From Rhodoferax sp. (GTDB lineage Bacteria; Pseudomonadota; Gammaproteobacteria; Burkholderiales; Burkholderiaceae_C): 64,000 bases of DNA. A model generated the notes under the pieces. It saw only the letters and a list, made by a program, of their open reading frames with translations. It had not been told where the DNA came from and searched no databases. Position 1 is the stretch's first letter, and each line of letters opens with the position of its first letter. Shown piece after piece: positions 18,064 through 27,228 of the stretch. Both the position numbers and the translations under genes were made by a program. The stretch spans positions 1 to 64,000 of the forward strand of contig NZ_JABBPD010000007.1 in NCBI RefSeq assembly GCF_012927445.1, given 5' to 3'.

Positions 18064-21042
18064 ATGAAAACATTAGTAATCGCCGAGAAGCCTTCTGTCG
18101 CGCAAGACATCGTCAAGGCGCTCACGCCCGTGGCGGGCAAGTTCGAAAAACATGACGAGCATTTTGAGAACGACCAGTACGTCGTCACCAGTGCCGTCGG
18201 TCACCTGGTGGAAATCCAGGCGCCGGAAGAGTTTGACGTCAAGCGCGGCAAATGGAGCTTTGCCCACCTGCCGGTGATTCCACCGTACTTCGATTTGAAG
18301 CCGATGGACAAGACCAAGACGCGGCTCAATGCCATCGTCCGGCTCGCCAAGCGCAAAGACGTGGACAAACTCATCAACGCCTGCGATGCGGGCCGCGAGG
18401 GGGAGCTGATCTTTCGCCTGATCGAGCAATACGCCGGTGGCGCCAAGCCACTGGGCAAGTCAGTCAGCCGCCTGTGGCTGCAGTCGATGACACCGCAAGC
18501 GATTCGCGACGGCTTTGGCGCCCTGCGCAGCAACGCCCAGATGCTGCCGCTGGCCGACGCCGCGCGTTGCCGCTCGGAAGCCGACTGGCTGGTCGGCATC
18601 AACGGCACCCGCGCCATGACGGCGTTCAACTCGCGCGATGGCGGCTTCTTTTTGACCACGGTGGGCCGGGTGCAAACGCCCACGTTGAGCGTGGTGGTGG
18701 AGCGCGAAGAAAAAATCCGCAAGTTCATCAGCCGCGACTATTGGGAAGTGCACGCCACTTTTGCGGCGCAGGCCGGCGACTACAACGCCAAATGGTTTGA
18801 CCCCAAGTGGAAGAAGGCGGCCGCCAATGCCGCCGCCGGCAACACCGACGAGATGGACGCCGAACTGAAGGCCGACCGCCTCTGGACCCCCTTTGAAGCA
18901 AAGGCGATTGCCGACGCGGTGCGCGGCCAGAAGGCCACCGTCACCGAAGAAAGCAAACCCACCACCCAGGCGTCGCCCTTGCTGTTCGACCTGACCAGCC
19001 TGCAGCGCGAGGCCAACGGCAAATTCGGTTTTTCCGCCAAGACCACGCTGTCGATCGCGCAAAGCCTGTACGAACGTCACAAGGCCTTGACCTACCCGCG
19101 GACCGACTCGCGCGCCCTGCCGGAAGATTACGTGCCGGTGGTCAAGCAGACCTTCGAGATGCTGGCCGACAGCGGCATGAAACACCTGGCACCGCACGCC
19201 GCCACTGCGCTTGCGGGCAACTACATCCGCCCCAGCAAACGCATTTTTGACAACGCCAAGGTCAGTGATCACTTTGCCATCATCCCGACGCTGCAAGCCC
19301 CGAGCGGCCTGAGCGAGACCGAGCAAAAGATTTATGACCTGGTGGTGCGTCGCTTCATGGCGGTGTTCTTCCCGAGTGCCGAGTACCAGATCACCACGCG
19401 CATTTCAACCGCGGTCGGCCACAGCTTCAAGACCGAAGGCAAAGTGCTGGTGAAACCGGGCTGGCTGGCCATTTACGGCAAGGAAGCCGCAGCCGAGCAA
19501 CCCGACAACGGCGACAAGAGCGCCGGCAACCTGGTGCCGGTCAAGCCCGGTGAACTGGTCAACGCCCAAGCGGTCGACCCGAAAGCCCTGAAAACCCGCC
19601 CCCCCGCCCGCTACTCGGAAGCGACCCTGCTGGGCGCCATGGAAGGCGCCGGCAAAACGGTGGAAGACGACGAACTGCGCCAGGCGATGCAGGAAAAAGG
19701 GCTGGGCACACCGGCCACCCGCTCCAGCATCATTGAAGGCTTGATTGCCGAAAAATACATGCTGCGCGAAGGCCGCGAGCTGATCCCGACCGCCAAGGCG
19801 TTCCAGCTGATGACGCTGTTGCGCGGCCTGGGGGTGGAAGAACTGTCCAAGGCCGAGCTCACCGGTGAGTGGGAATACAAACTGGCGCAGATGGAACAAG
19901 GCAAACTGAGCCGCGAATCTTTCATGGCCGAGATTGCCGCCATGACCGAGCGCATGGTGAAGAAAGCCAAGGAATACGACCGCGACACCATCCCCGGTGA
20001 CTACGCCACGCTCAGCAGCCCCTGCCCCAATTGCGGCGGCATCGTCAAAGAAAACTACCGCCGCTACACCTGCACCGGCAAAACCGGCACGGAAGAAGGC
20101 TGCGGCTTCTCCTTCGGCAAAACCCCGGCCGGTCGCACCTTTGAGGTGGCGGAAGTGGAACAATTCCTGCGCGACAAAAAAATCGGGCCACTGGACGGCT
20201 TCCGATCCAAGGCCGGCTGGCCGTTCACCGCCGAGATGGTCATCAAGTTCGACGAAGAGACCAAGAACTACAAGCTCGAATTTGACTTTGGCGACGACAA
20301 GAAGGGCGAAGAGTCCGGCGAGCTGATCGACTTCAGCGGCCAGCAAGCGCTGGGCGCCTGCCCCAAATGCGGCAGCGCGGTGTTCGAGCACGGCAAAAAC
20401 TACGTGTGCGAAAAAGCAGTGCCGACCCTGGCGCAGCCCACGCCGAGTTGCGACTTCAAGAGCGGCCAGATCATCCTGCAGCAACCGATCGAGCGTGAGC
20501 AAATGAGCAAGCTGCTGGCGACCGGCAAGACCGATCTGCTGGACAAATTTGTCTCAATGCGCACCCGGCGCGGCTTCAAGGCCATGCTGGCGTGGGACGC
20601 CGAGGCTGGCAAGGTCAACTTTGAGTTCGCCCCGAGCAAGTTCCCGCCACGCAAGACCGCCGCCAAACCGGCGGCCAAGGCTGCCGGCACTACCAAAACA
20701 GGAGCTGCTCGCGCAGCAACGACGGGGGCTACAGCCAAAAAAGCACCGGCAAAGAAAGCTGCAAGCAAAACGGCAGCGGTCAAGACGCCACGGAAAACGG
20801 CGACCAAAACACCTGCCGCCGGCCTGACCCCGAGTGAAGCCCTGGCCGCGGTCATTGGGCCGGAGGCCGTGGCACGGCCGCAAGTCATCAAGAAGCTGTG
20901 GGACTACATCAAGGCCAACAGCCTGCAAGACGCGGCCAACAAACGCGCCATCAACGCCGACGCCAAACTGCTGGCGGTGTTTGGCAAGCCGCAGGTGACG
21001 ATGTTTGAACTGGCGGGCATTGTGGGCAAGCACCTGAGCTGA
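18064..21042 (+). CDS. topB: DNA topoisomerase III with C-terminal SWIB domain
   Basis: The 992-residue protein starts at MKTLVIAEKPSVAQDIV, the Toprim strand. The Toprim acidic motif is NACDAGREGELIFR, and the catalytic tyrosine is Y344 in LTYPRTDSRALP. Two four-cysteine zinc ribbons follow (from about C654, CPNCGG, and about 766, CPKCGS). A long Lys/Ala/Thr-rich linker (about 865-905) leads to a SWIB/MDM2-like domain at the end (VARPQVIKKLWDYIKANSLQ). It decatenates and relaxes DNA by cutting one strand. The SWIB fusion is seen in Burkholderiales. Part of the linker is encoded by a dispersed repeat (20689-20738). Any longer upstream frame is not family-like. Confidence 0.95.
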   Translation: MKTLVIAEKPSVAQDIVKALTPVAGKFEKHDEHFENDQYVVTSAVGHLVEIQAPEEFDVKRGKWSFAHLPVIPPYFDLKPMDKTKTRLNAIVRLAKRKDVDKLINACDAGREGELIFRLIEQYAGGAKPLGKSVSRLWLQSMTPQAIRDGFGALRSNAQMLPLADAARCRSEADWLVGINGTRAMTAFNSRDGGFFLTTVGRVQTPTLSVVVEREEKIRKFISRDYWEVHATFAAQAGDYNAKWFDPKWKKAAANAAAGNTDEMDAELKADRLWTPFEAKAIADAVRGQKATVTEESKPTTQASPLLFDLTSLQREANGKFGFSAKTTLSIAQSLYERHKALTYPRTDSRALPEDYVPVVKQTFEMLADSGMKHLAPHAATALAGNYIRPSKRIFDNAKVSDHFAIIPTLQAPSGLSETEQKIYDLVVRRFMAVFFPSAEYQITTRISTAVGHSFKTEGKVLVKPGWLAIYGKEAAAEQPDNGDKSAGNLVPVKPGELVNAQAVDPKALKTRPPARYSEATLLGAMEGAGKTVEDDELRQAMQEKGLGTPATRSSIIEGLIAEKYMLREGRELIPTAKAFQLMTLLRGLGVEELSKAELTGEWEYKLAQMEQGKLSRESFMAEIAAMTERMVKKAKEYDRDTIPGDYATLSSPCPNCGGIVKENYRRYTCTGKTGTEEGCGFSFGKTPAGRTFEVAEVEQFLRDKKIGPLDGFRSKAGWPFTAEMVIKFDEETKNYKLEFDFGDDKKGEESGELIDFSGQQALGACPKCGSAVFEHGKNYVCEKAVPTLAQPTPSCDFKSGQIILQQPIEREQMSKLLATGKTDLLDKFVSMRTRRGFKAMLAWDAEAGKVNFEFAPSKFPPRKTAAKPAAKAAGTTKTGAARAATTGATAKKAPAKKAASKTAAVKTPRKTATKTPAAGLTPSEALAAVIGPEAVARPQVIKKLWDYIKANSLQDAANKRAINADAKLLAVFGKPQVTMFELAGIVGKHLS
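20689..20738 (+). repeat. Dispersed repeat, copy F, inside the topB linker
   Basis: The stretch has TACCAAAACAGGAGCTGCTC, GCGCAGCAACG and GACGGGGGCTACAGCC, aligning with the island copy at 43860 (AGGAGCTTCTTGCGCA ... ACGGGGGCTAGAG). It is in frame and encodes part of the low-complexity linker (TKTGAARAATTGATAKK) of topoisomerase III. Confidence 0.5.
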
Positions 21043-21129
21043 GGGCGGTTGCGCCGCACTTGATGTGGCGCAACAGGGCAGGCACGCAGGTTCGTACCAT
21101 CCTGAAGTTTCCACCTTCAGGAGCCCCGC

Positions 21130-21687
21130 ATGAAACCGATCCTTCTGGCCGCCGCCCTGCTCGGCGCCGTCACCCTGAGCCACGGCGCCGGCTTTACGCT
21201 GAGCAGCCCCGACATCAAGGCCAACGGCATGATCCCGGCCCGCTTCGAGTTCAATGGCTTCGGCTGCGCCGGCGACAACCAGTCGCCCGCGCTGCAGTGG
21301 CGCGGCGCCCCCCCAAACACCAAGGCGTTTGCCGTGACCGTGTACGACCCGGACGCGCCGACCGGCTCCGGCTGGTGGCACTGGATGGTGATCAACATCC
21401 CGGCCGAGGTGAGCGCGCTCGCCGCCAACGCCGGTGCGGTCGGCGGCGCCAATCTGCCGAGTGGGGCAAGCCACGCCCGCATCGACTACGGCGTGGCCGG
21501 CTGGGGCGGCGTCTGCCCGCCGCAGGGCGACAAGCCGCACCGCTACCTCTTCACCGTGTACGCACTGAAAGACAAACTGGAGGTGCCCGCCGATGCCACC
21601 GCGGCCCTGACCGGCTTCATGATCCACGGCAACAGCCTGGGCAAGGCCAGCTTCACCGCCAAGTACGCTCGGCCCAAGGCCAAGTAA
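21130..21687 (+). CDS. YbhB/YbcL-type (PEBP-like) periplasmic protein
   Basis: The 185-residue protein has a signal peptide (MKPILLAAALLGAVTLSHGA) and the PEBP fold: FNGFGCAGDNQSPALQWRGA, VTVYDPDAPTGSGWWHW, GVAGWGGVCPPQGDKPHRY and FTVYALKD. Bacterial members (YbhB/YbcL) resemble Raf kinase inhibitor protein and bind small ligands or phospholipid head groups; their physiological role is not settled. It is a single gene after topB with a good start site. Cleavage is expected after SHGA. Confidence 0.9.
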   Translation: MKPILLAAALLGAVTLSHGAGFTLSSPDIKANGMIPARFEFNGFGCAGDNQSPALQWRGAPPNTKAFAVTVYDPDAPTGSGWWHWMVINIPAEVSALAANAGAVGGANLPSGASHARIDYGVAGWGGVCPPQGDKPHRYLFTVYALKDKLEVPADATAALTGFMIHGNSLGKASFTAKYARPKAK

Positions 21688-21710
21688 ACGGTCGCCCCAA
21701 CCATTCTTAC

Positions 21711-21771
21711 AGATGAAATAGGGCTGTAGCCCTTATGAATAAAGCGCAAGCAGCTATTTAATTTATAGCGG
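21711..21771 (-). repeat. Dispersed repeat, copy C
   Basis: Read on the - strand it has CCGCTATAAATTAAATAGC, then TGCTTGCGC, a short spacer and AAGGGCTACAGCCCTAT. It fills most of the gap between the YbhB-type gene and the convergent binding-protein gene. The GGGCTACAGCCC part can form a hairpin and may act as a terminator. Confidence 0.5.
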
Positions 21772-21786
21772 CTTGTTTGACGCCGG

Positions 21787-22917
21787 CTAGTGAATGAACT
21801 TGCCGCCGCGCCCGATGATCGTCAAATCGGTGAAGGTGGAGCCCTGGTGGTCTTTGGCGCTGTAATTGATGGTGAAACCGCCCAGGTTCACATCGTGCAT
21901 CGATTCCAGTCCGCTGATGAGGGACTCACGCGACAGATTGCGCCCGGCGCGGCGCAGCCCTTCCACCAGCACGCGGGCGGTCAGGTAGCCCTCCATGCTG
22001 GAGAAGTCAAACTCTTTTTGGCCCGCCTCCAGCATGCGCTGCTGGTAGTCGCGCACCACGGCGCTGTTCGCCGTATAGGGGAACGGCACTACCTGCGAGA
22101 TCACCACCCCGGCGCCGACGTCACCCAACTCGTCCGCCAGCGCTTTGGAGCCGACGAAACTGACGTTAAAAAATTGACCACCGTAGCCTTTGACCCGCGC
22201 CTGTTTGATGAAGGAGGCCGACGATGTGTAGGCGCTGATCTGCACCACGGCTTCGGGTTCCGCCTTGAGAATCGTCTCCAGCGACTTGGCCACATCGACA
22301 CTGTTGCGCTCCACCGTGCCGGTCGCCACCGCCTTCAGCTTGCGCTTGGTCAAGGCCCGCACCATGCCCTCCAGACCGGCCTTGCCATAGGCGTCGTTCT
22401 GGTAGAACACCGCGATTTTCTTGATGCCCAGGGTCGTCAGGTGCTGCACGATGCGTTCGGTCTCGTCAAAGTAACTGGCCCGCACATGAAACACCTGCCG
22501 GTTGAAGGGCTCGCGCAAAGCCTGCGCGCCGGTGAACAGGCCCACCAGCGGCACCTGCTCTTCCGTCAGGATCGGCAGCGCGGCCAGCCCGGTGGGCGTG
22601 CCCACCGACCCGGCCAGGGCAAACACCTTGTCCTCGCGGATCAAGGCCTTGACTGCCGCTGCCGCTTTGTCCGGCTCATAGCCATCGTCCCGGGTCAGCA
22701 GTTTGATCGTGCGGCCATTGACGCCACCTTGCGCGTTGACGGCATTGAAATACGCCTGCATGCCAAGCTGCATGCGCTGCCCCAGCAGGGCGGCCGGCCC
22801 GCTGATGGCGGCGAACTGGCCAATCACGATCTCTTTGTCCGTCACACCGTTCTCGGCCAGGGATAGCGTAGAAGCCAAAACCAGCGTCAAAGAAACCAGC
22901 TTTTTGATGATCTTCAT
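21787..22917 (-). CDS. Branched-chain amino acid-type ABC transporter substrate-binding protein
   Basis: The 376-residue protein starts at MKIIKKLVSLTLVLASTLSLA, a clean signal peptide; 19 upstream in-frame codons are not included. The mature part is Peripla_BP_6: VTDKEIVIGQFAAISGPAAL, GVNGRTIKLLTRDDGYEPDK, KVFALAGSVGTPTGLAALPI, AVFYQNDAYGKAGLEGM. Such LivJ-like receptors capture amino acids, amides or aromatic acids in the periplasm for an ABC importer, or occur as stand-alone receptors. No permease or ATPase gene lies next to it, so it is an orphan here. The substrate is unknown. Confidence 0.9.
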   Translation of the reverse strand: MKIIKKLVSLTLVLASTLSLAENGVTDKEIVIGQFAAISGPAALLGQRMQLGMQAYFNAVNAQGGVNGRTIKLLTRDDGYEPDKAAAAVKALIREDKVFALAGSVGTPTGLAALPILTEEQVPLVGLFTGAQALREPFNRQVFHVRASYFDETERIVQHLTTLGIKKIAVFYQNDAYGKAGLEGMVRALTKRKLKAVATGTVERNSVDVAKSLETILKAEPEAVVQISAYTSSASFIKQARVKGYGGQFFNVSFVGSKALADELGDVGAGVVISQVVPFPYTANSAVVRDYQQRMLEAGQKEFDFSSMEGYLTARVLVEGLRRAGRNLSRESLISGLESMHDVNLGGFTINYSAKDHQGSTFTDLTIIGRGGKFIH

Positions 22918-22988
22918 GAGTTGCGTCAGTTGTCTAGAATTTCCAGAGCATAACGGCCCCCGCGTTCTGGTCAACTCTCAAGGACTAT

Positions 22989-23396
22989 TTAAGTGCGCTC
23001 CGCCATCTGGTCGTCAAGGTAATACCAGCGCTCATTCAGCCGCACAAAGCGGCTGGTCTCATGCATGCGCTGTGCCCGGCCGCTCTCCCGGGAGCGCGCC
23101 ACAAACTCCACCACCCCGGCGTCGCCCTCCGCGGTCGCGCGCCGCACCTCCAGCCCCAGCCACTTGACGGGCGAAAGCGCCAGTTCAGCCGGCCGCGTGG
23201 ACGGGTGCCAGGTGGCCAGCAGGTAGTCCACCAGACCCAGCACAAAGGCGCTGTAACGCGAGCGCATCAGCGCCTCGGGCGTCGGCGCATGCACGCCCAT
23301 GGTCAAACCGGCATGCCAGGGCGCACAACAGGTGGCGTAGGGCCGGCCGCTATCGCAGGGGCAAAGAACCGGGGTTGCGCGCAGGTTTTTCTTCAT
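22989..23396 (-). CDS. YchJ-like protein with SEC-C-type zinc motif
   Basis: The 135-residue protein opens with VLCPCDSGRPYATCCAPWHA, a C-x-C...CC cluster like the SEC-C zinc motif, followed by the YchJ core (TPEALMRSRYSAFVLGLVDY, LLATWHPSTRP, VEFVARSRESGRAQRMHETS, RFVRLNERWYYLD). This matches the UPF0225/YchJ family, whose function is unknown; the fold resembles NTF2. It is the downstream neighbour of the TfoX-N gene on the same strand, 24 bp apart. Confidence 0.88.
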   Translation of the reverse strand: MKKNLRATPVLCPCDSGRPYATCCAPWHAGLTMGVHAPTPEALMRSRYSAFVLGLVDYLLATWHPSTRPAELALSPVKWLGLEVRRATAEGDAGVVEFVARSRESGRAQRMHETSRFVRLNERWYYLDDQMAERT

Positions 23397-23420
23397 GCCG
23401 CCGATGGTAGCGAATGGCCG

Positions 23421-23840
23421 CTAGCCCACCGTGCCGCGCGTCTTGGCTTTACTTGCGGCTTTTGCTGCGCCCGCACTCCGGGCGACGGGTTTGGACTGAC
23501 GCGCCTTCAGTGCCGCTTCAAGCGCCAGTCGGGCCCAGGGGGCCATCAACGCGGGTGACTCCATCGCGTCATCGGGCGCACTGTAGTAGTTCATGCTCAT
23601 CGGCTTGGCTTTGGCCTGGTAGACAAACCGTTCACAGCCAGCGGCCTCAAAAACCGACCGCGACGCCTCGTCGGCCTTGAGCCAGAGTTTCTCACCCGCC
23701 CCCAAATCGGCCAGCACCGCCAGCGTCAAGCCGGCCGTGCTGATGCCATAACCACCAAACATTCGGCGTGCCACGCAAGGGCCGACCGTGGACAGCAAGT
23801 CGCAGCAGTACTGGGCAAATTCGTTGGGGGGTGACGCCAT
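23421..23840 (-). CDS. TfoX N-terminal domain protein
   Basis: The 139-residue protein has the TfoX-N pattern: FAQYCCDLLSTVGPCVARRM, FGGYGISTAGLTLAVLADLG, LWLKADEASRSVFEAAGCER and MNYYSAPDDAMESP. Full TfoX proteins regulate competence in some gammaproteobacteria; this protein has only the N-terminal domain followed by a basic Ala/Lys tail, so a competence role should not be assumed. It is the last chromosomal gene before the island's left boundary. Confidence 0.85.
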   Translation of the reverse strand: MASPPNEFAQYCCDLLSTVGPCVARRMFGGYGISTAGLTLAVLADLGAGEKLWLKADEASRSVFEAAGCERFVYQAKAKPMSMNYYSAPDDAMESPALMAPWARLALEAALKARQSKPVARSAGAAKAASKAKTRGTVG

Positions 23841-24135
23841 GCCAGAACTCTAGCATTCCACTCGGTTGACCGCCTGCAAGCCGGGGAGGTTCATGCGTCG
23901 TTGCTGTAGGCGGCGCAGCCATGTCACGCACAGAGCACCGTCTCGGTGCTATGCGATCCGCATTGATGACGTTGGAAGTCAGCAATGCAGTGTTCGAGTG
24001 GAGTGAGGTTGACGACCTCAACGGCTTTAGTCGGAGTGCCCGAAGAGACGGCCCGAAATATACCGGAGCCGATGGTTGTGAACGTCAGAAACAGAAATGC
24101 CAACCGCATGGGTTGGCATTTTGTAAAGTAAAAAC
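23841..24135. other. Intergenic flank left of the island
   Basis: I see no gene in these 295 bases. They end with a hairpin terminator (24095-24121) that, before integration, should have lain just downstream of the tRNA-Phe gene. Confidence 0.6.
24095..24121 (-). terminator. Hairpin terminator, probably the original tRNA-Phe terminator
   Basis: Perfect 11-bp arms AAATGCCAACC and GGTTGGCATTT surround a 5-base loop. The - strand continues TTTCTGTTTCTG. It sits 14 bp beyond the left 48-bp repeat, where the 3' flank of tRNA-Phe would lie if the island were absent. Confidence 0.65.
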
Positions 24136-24183
24136 TTTGGTGGCCCGGGGCGGAATCGAACCACCGACACAAGGATTTTCAAT
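24136..24183 (-). repeat. Left attachment site: 48-bp copy of the tRNA-Phe 3' part
   Basis: These 48 bases are identical to 57843-57890. They hold the tRNA-Phe sequence from the anticodon stem through the 3' CCA plus two flanking bases. Beyond 24183 the similarity stops at once (GGAG instead of CCTC). This is the displaced tRNA end left by tRNA-targeted integration. Confidence 0.93.
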
Positions 24184-24485
24184 GGAGAAAATCGGCTTTT
24201 GTGCCGCGCAGCTATCCGCAACTACTAACAAAATCAAGCACTTAACCGCACTCATGCGCAGTCAAACGCAGCTCAGCGCACCCGACCTTCAAAGAGAATG
24301 ACAGAAAACTGTCAGAAGAATACGCTTCAAGGATTATAAGCCTAGCCCCATCGATGTAAAGCGGACCCCTGCCGTCGGTGCTTCGTCTTGTGGCTCGCCG
24401 CTTGCGCTGATGCAGGCCAGGAAAATGTGCGGCCATCACGAGATCTCTTGCCTATACCTTGGATCATTGTTTCCATGGATGGCCT

Positions 24486-24707
24486 ATGACCACCGATTTA
24501 TCTACGCTGCTCAACAAGTCCGACCTCTGCGCCCACCTGTCGCTGTCCCCGCGGGCCATCGAAAACATGGTCAAAGCCAAGGCCTTTCCGCCGCCGGTGC
24601 GCATCGGCAAACATGTCTATTGGAGCGTTACTGCCGTCCAACAGTGGCAGCAGCGCCTGTTCGCAGCCCAGGAAGCCTGGACACCTGGCTGGTCACAAGG
24701 CTGCTGA
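24486..24707 (+). CDS. AlpA-type DNA-binding protein, possible excisionase
   Basis: The 73-residue protein reads LNKSDLCAHLSLSPRAIENM, then VKAKAFPPPVRIGKHVYWSV and AVQQWQQRL. This is the MerR/AlpA winged-helix pattern of small phage regulators and excisionases. AlpA in E. coli activates the integrase of a cryptic prophage, so here it may control excision or integrase expression. It is the first gene inside the left end of the island. The start at MTTDLS is chosen because the nine codons before it are not family-like. Confidence 0.8.
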   Translation: MTTDLSTLLNKSDLCAHLSLSPRAIENMVKAKAFPPPVRIGKHVYWSVTAVQQWQQRLFAAQEAWTPGWSQGC

Positions 24708-24896
24708 CTGCGTTTTGTGCCAGTCCAATAGGCGCTCTGAATTCATGGTGGCACCCTTTGTTGAAGGGTCCCTGTTTTGGGGTTGATATGCGTGAAATGA
24801 AAGAAGGCCAAGGACTGCTACGGAAATTGAACGACCGCTTTGCCCAAAGCCGACGGTGACCAGAGACAAAAGCGGTCATTCGCCGTTTAGAAGGAA

Positions 24897-25040
24897 GGAC
24901 CCAGTGATGATGCATTGCTGAAATTGTTCTATTTGGCATTAACCAACATCAGCAAGAAATGGACGATGCCGCTCAGAGACTGGAGAGCTGCATTGACCCG
25001 GTTTACCATCAAGTTTGAGGAAAGGATGCCAACGCCTTAA
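24897..25040 (+). pseudogene. IS256-family transposase C-terminal remnant
   Basis: The 47 codons encode PSDDALLKLFYLALTNISKK, then WTMPLRDWRAALTRFTIKFE and a terminal ERMPTP. This is the characteristic end of IS256-type (Mutator-like) transposases, where KKWTMP is strongly conserved. The rest of the gene is missing. About 25 bases just before it (24870-24894) resemble 26898-26922. Confidence 0.75.
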
Positions 25041-25153
25041 AACTCAACGCCCCGTTTACACAAAATTCGGGACACTCTCACGCGCTCTGCTTCATTGTCA
25101 GGTACTGCAGCAATAGCCATTGTCATTTTTGTAGCAGCGAATGACAATAGCGC

Positions 25154-26323
25154 ATGAAAACCTTTGATGACATCATCATCCGCCGTCTGGAACTGGCCCA
25201 GTCTTATCTCGCTCTTCTGCGTGCCCAGCCCGGGCGGCCCATTGCCTTGTTCGCACCGCGCCGTGTCGGGAAAACCTATTTCCTGGATGGGGACCTGACG
25301 CCCGCAGCCGAGAAGGCAGGCCTTTTTCCAGTCTATGCTGACCTCTGGCTTAACCGGTTCGCTCCATTGGCCGCCATCAACCACGCGCTGGAGGAAGCTT
25401 TGGATGACGTCAGCGTGCCCAAGACGTCGGCCGGAAAGATTGCAAACACCCCTGTCAAGAAAGTGGGACTCTTCAGTGCCAGCCTGGAATTAGGTGCCGA
25501 GCCTGCTCGACGAGAGCTTCCAGCAACACCTGAATTGCGTCTGGACGCCTTGATTACGCGTCTGGCCACGGTATCCGGCAAGCCAGTTCTGCTCATGCTC
25601 GACGAAATTCAGTCGCTTTCTCAAGCCCCAAACGGTGAAGCCGCCATCGCGACCGTCCGGTCAGTGCTGCAGAAGCACAAAAAGAAGTTGTACGCCGTTT
25701 TCACCGGGTCATCTCAAGAGGCTTTGGGTGCGATGATGGTTGCCGCTGGCGGACCGATGTATCAGTTCGCCCAACTATTGACGTTCCCCAGTCTTGGATC
25801 GGACTACTTGAGTTTGCTGGCCGCGCATTACCGGGACGTCCATCCCACCAAAGACCTCAAGATGGTGGACTTGGAGCCGGTGTTCGAACATTTAGGCCAC
25901 AAACCGGCGCTGATGAAAGACTTGGTCAAGTCGATGTCTGCCGATGGCGTGACCGACGTAACGAGTGCACTCCAGCGTTTCATGGCAGATGACCGCAATG
26001 TGGCAGCGTGGCAAGGCTTGTTTGAAAAGCTGTTGCCGCTGGAACAAACTGTCGTGGTCCTGCTGGCGCATGGCATTGCACCCATGGCCAAAGACACACT
26101 TGATGTTCTGGCGACCATGCCCGGTCTGAAATCAACCCTGGCAAAAGTTCGCTCTGCATTGAATCGAATGCGCAAATCGGGGCTTCTTTGGAAGCCGCCC
26201 CAAGGGACCTTTCAGCTTGAGGACCAGTTGTTTGCGGACTACATTGCCGCCAAGTACGTTTCCAATTTCATTGTTGATCGCAAACTGAAGCTTGCAGTGC
26301 CATCTCAAGTTGCGAAGGGTTGA
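25154..26323 (+). CDS. AAA/STAND-like ATP-binding protein
   Basis: The 389-residue protein has a P-loop APRRVGKTYFL at about 34-44 and a Walker B LLMLDEIQSLSQ at about 148-159, followed by a sensor-like FTGSSQEAL. The C-terminal part (about 290-370) looks like a winged helix (STLAKVRSALNRMRKSGLLW). The layout matches ATPase_2-type or STAND-related proteins with DNA-binding tails. Its function is unknown. It is a single gene at the left end of the island, and an IS3 remnant begins 35 bp after its stop. A role in mobility or defence is possible but not shown. Confidence 0.75.
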   Translation: MKTFDDIIIRRLELAQSYLALLRAQPGRPIALFAPRRVGKTYFLDGDLTPAAEKAGLFPVYADLWLNRFAPLAAINHALEEALDDVSVPKTSAGKIANTPVKKVGLFSASLELGAEPARRELPATPELRLDALITRLATVSGKPVLLMLDEIQSLSQAPNGEAAIATVRSVLQKHKKKLYAVFTGSSQEALGAMMVAAGGPMYQFAQLLTFPSLGSDYLSLLAAHYRDVHPTKDLKMVDLEPVFEHLGHKPALMKDLVKSMSADGVTDVTSALQRFMADDRNVAAWQGLFEKLLPLEQTVVVLLAHGIAPMAKDTLDVLATMPGLKSTLAKVRSALNRMRKSGLLWKPPQGTFQLEDQLFADYIAAKYVSNFIVDRKLKLAVPSQVAKG

Positions 26324-26358
26324 ACTGAACTGCCGTTCAAATCTGAATCGTCACTACG

Positions 26359-26898
<540 letters not shown>

Positions 26899-27228
26899 AG
26901 CAGTCATTCACCGTTTGGAAGGGAATCGGTTCGGTCGCTGACTACCGATGCCGGGCGGTGGAATTTGAGGTTGCTATCGGCAATGATCTTGAATTATCTG
27001 TTTTGGATAATTTAAGATAATTCGGGGCTGGAAGGATCGAGCGACGTAAGGGCTCGATGCCGACGACGGTCTTGTCAGAGCCCAAAACAGACGGTCACGA
27101 CCTTGAAGACCTGACGTTCGCGGGGTCGACCGGACATGCAACAGCTGTCATTCGGTTTGCGGGATTAACGGGCGATGATTTCGACTGACTTTACGACTGA
27201 AAGGGATAGGATCTGCCCGCCTTCGTTA
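26899..27228. other. Non-coding stretch between IS3 remnant and CoiA-like gene
   Basis: No gene is recognisable in these 330 bases. The first 25 bases or so repeat, with a few changes, the sequence at 24870-24894. A segment near 26956 (GGTGGAATTTGAGGTTGC) recalls the motif at 70-91. It is probably mobile-element debris. Confidence 0.45.

Noticed and set aside
24136-24183. A second tRNA-Phe gene at the left boundary
   Set aside because: Only the 3' 46 bases of the tRNA are present; the 5' acceptor strand and D arm are missing, so it is an attachment-site fragment.
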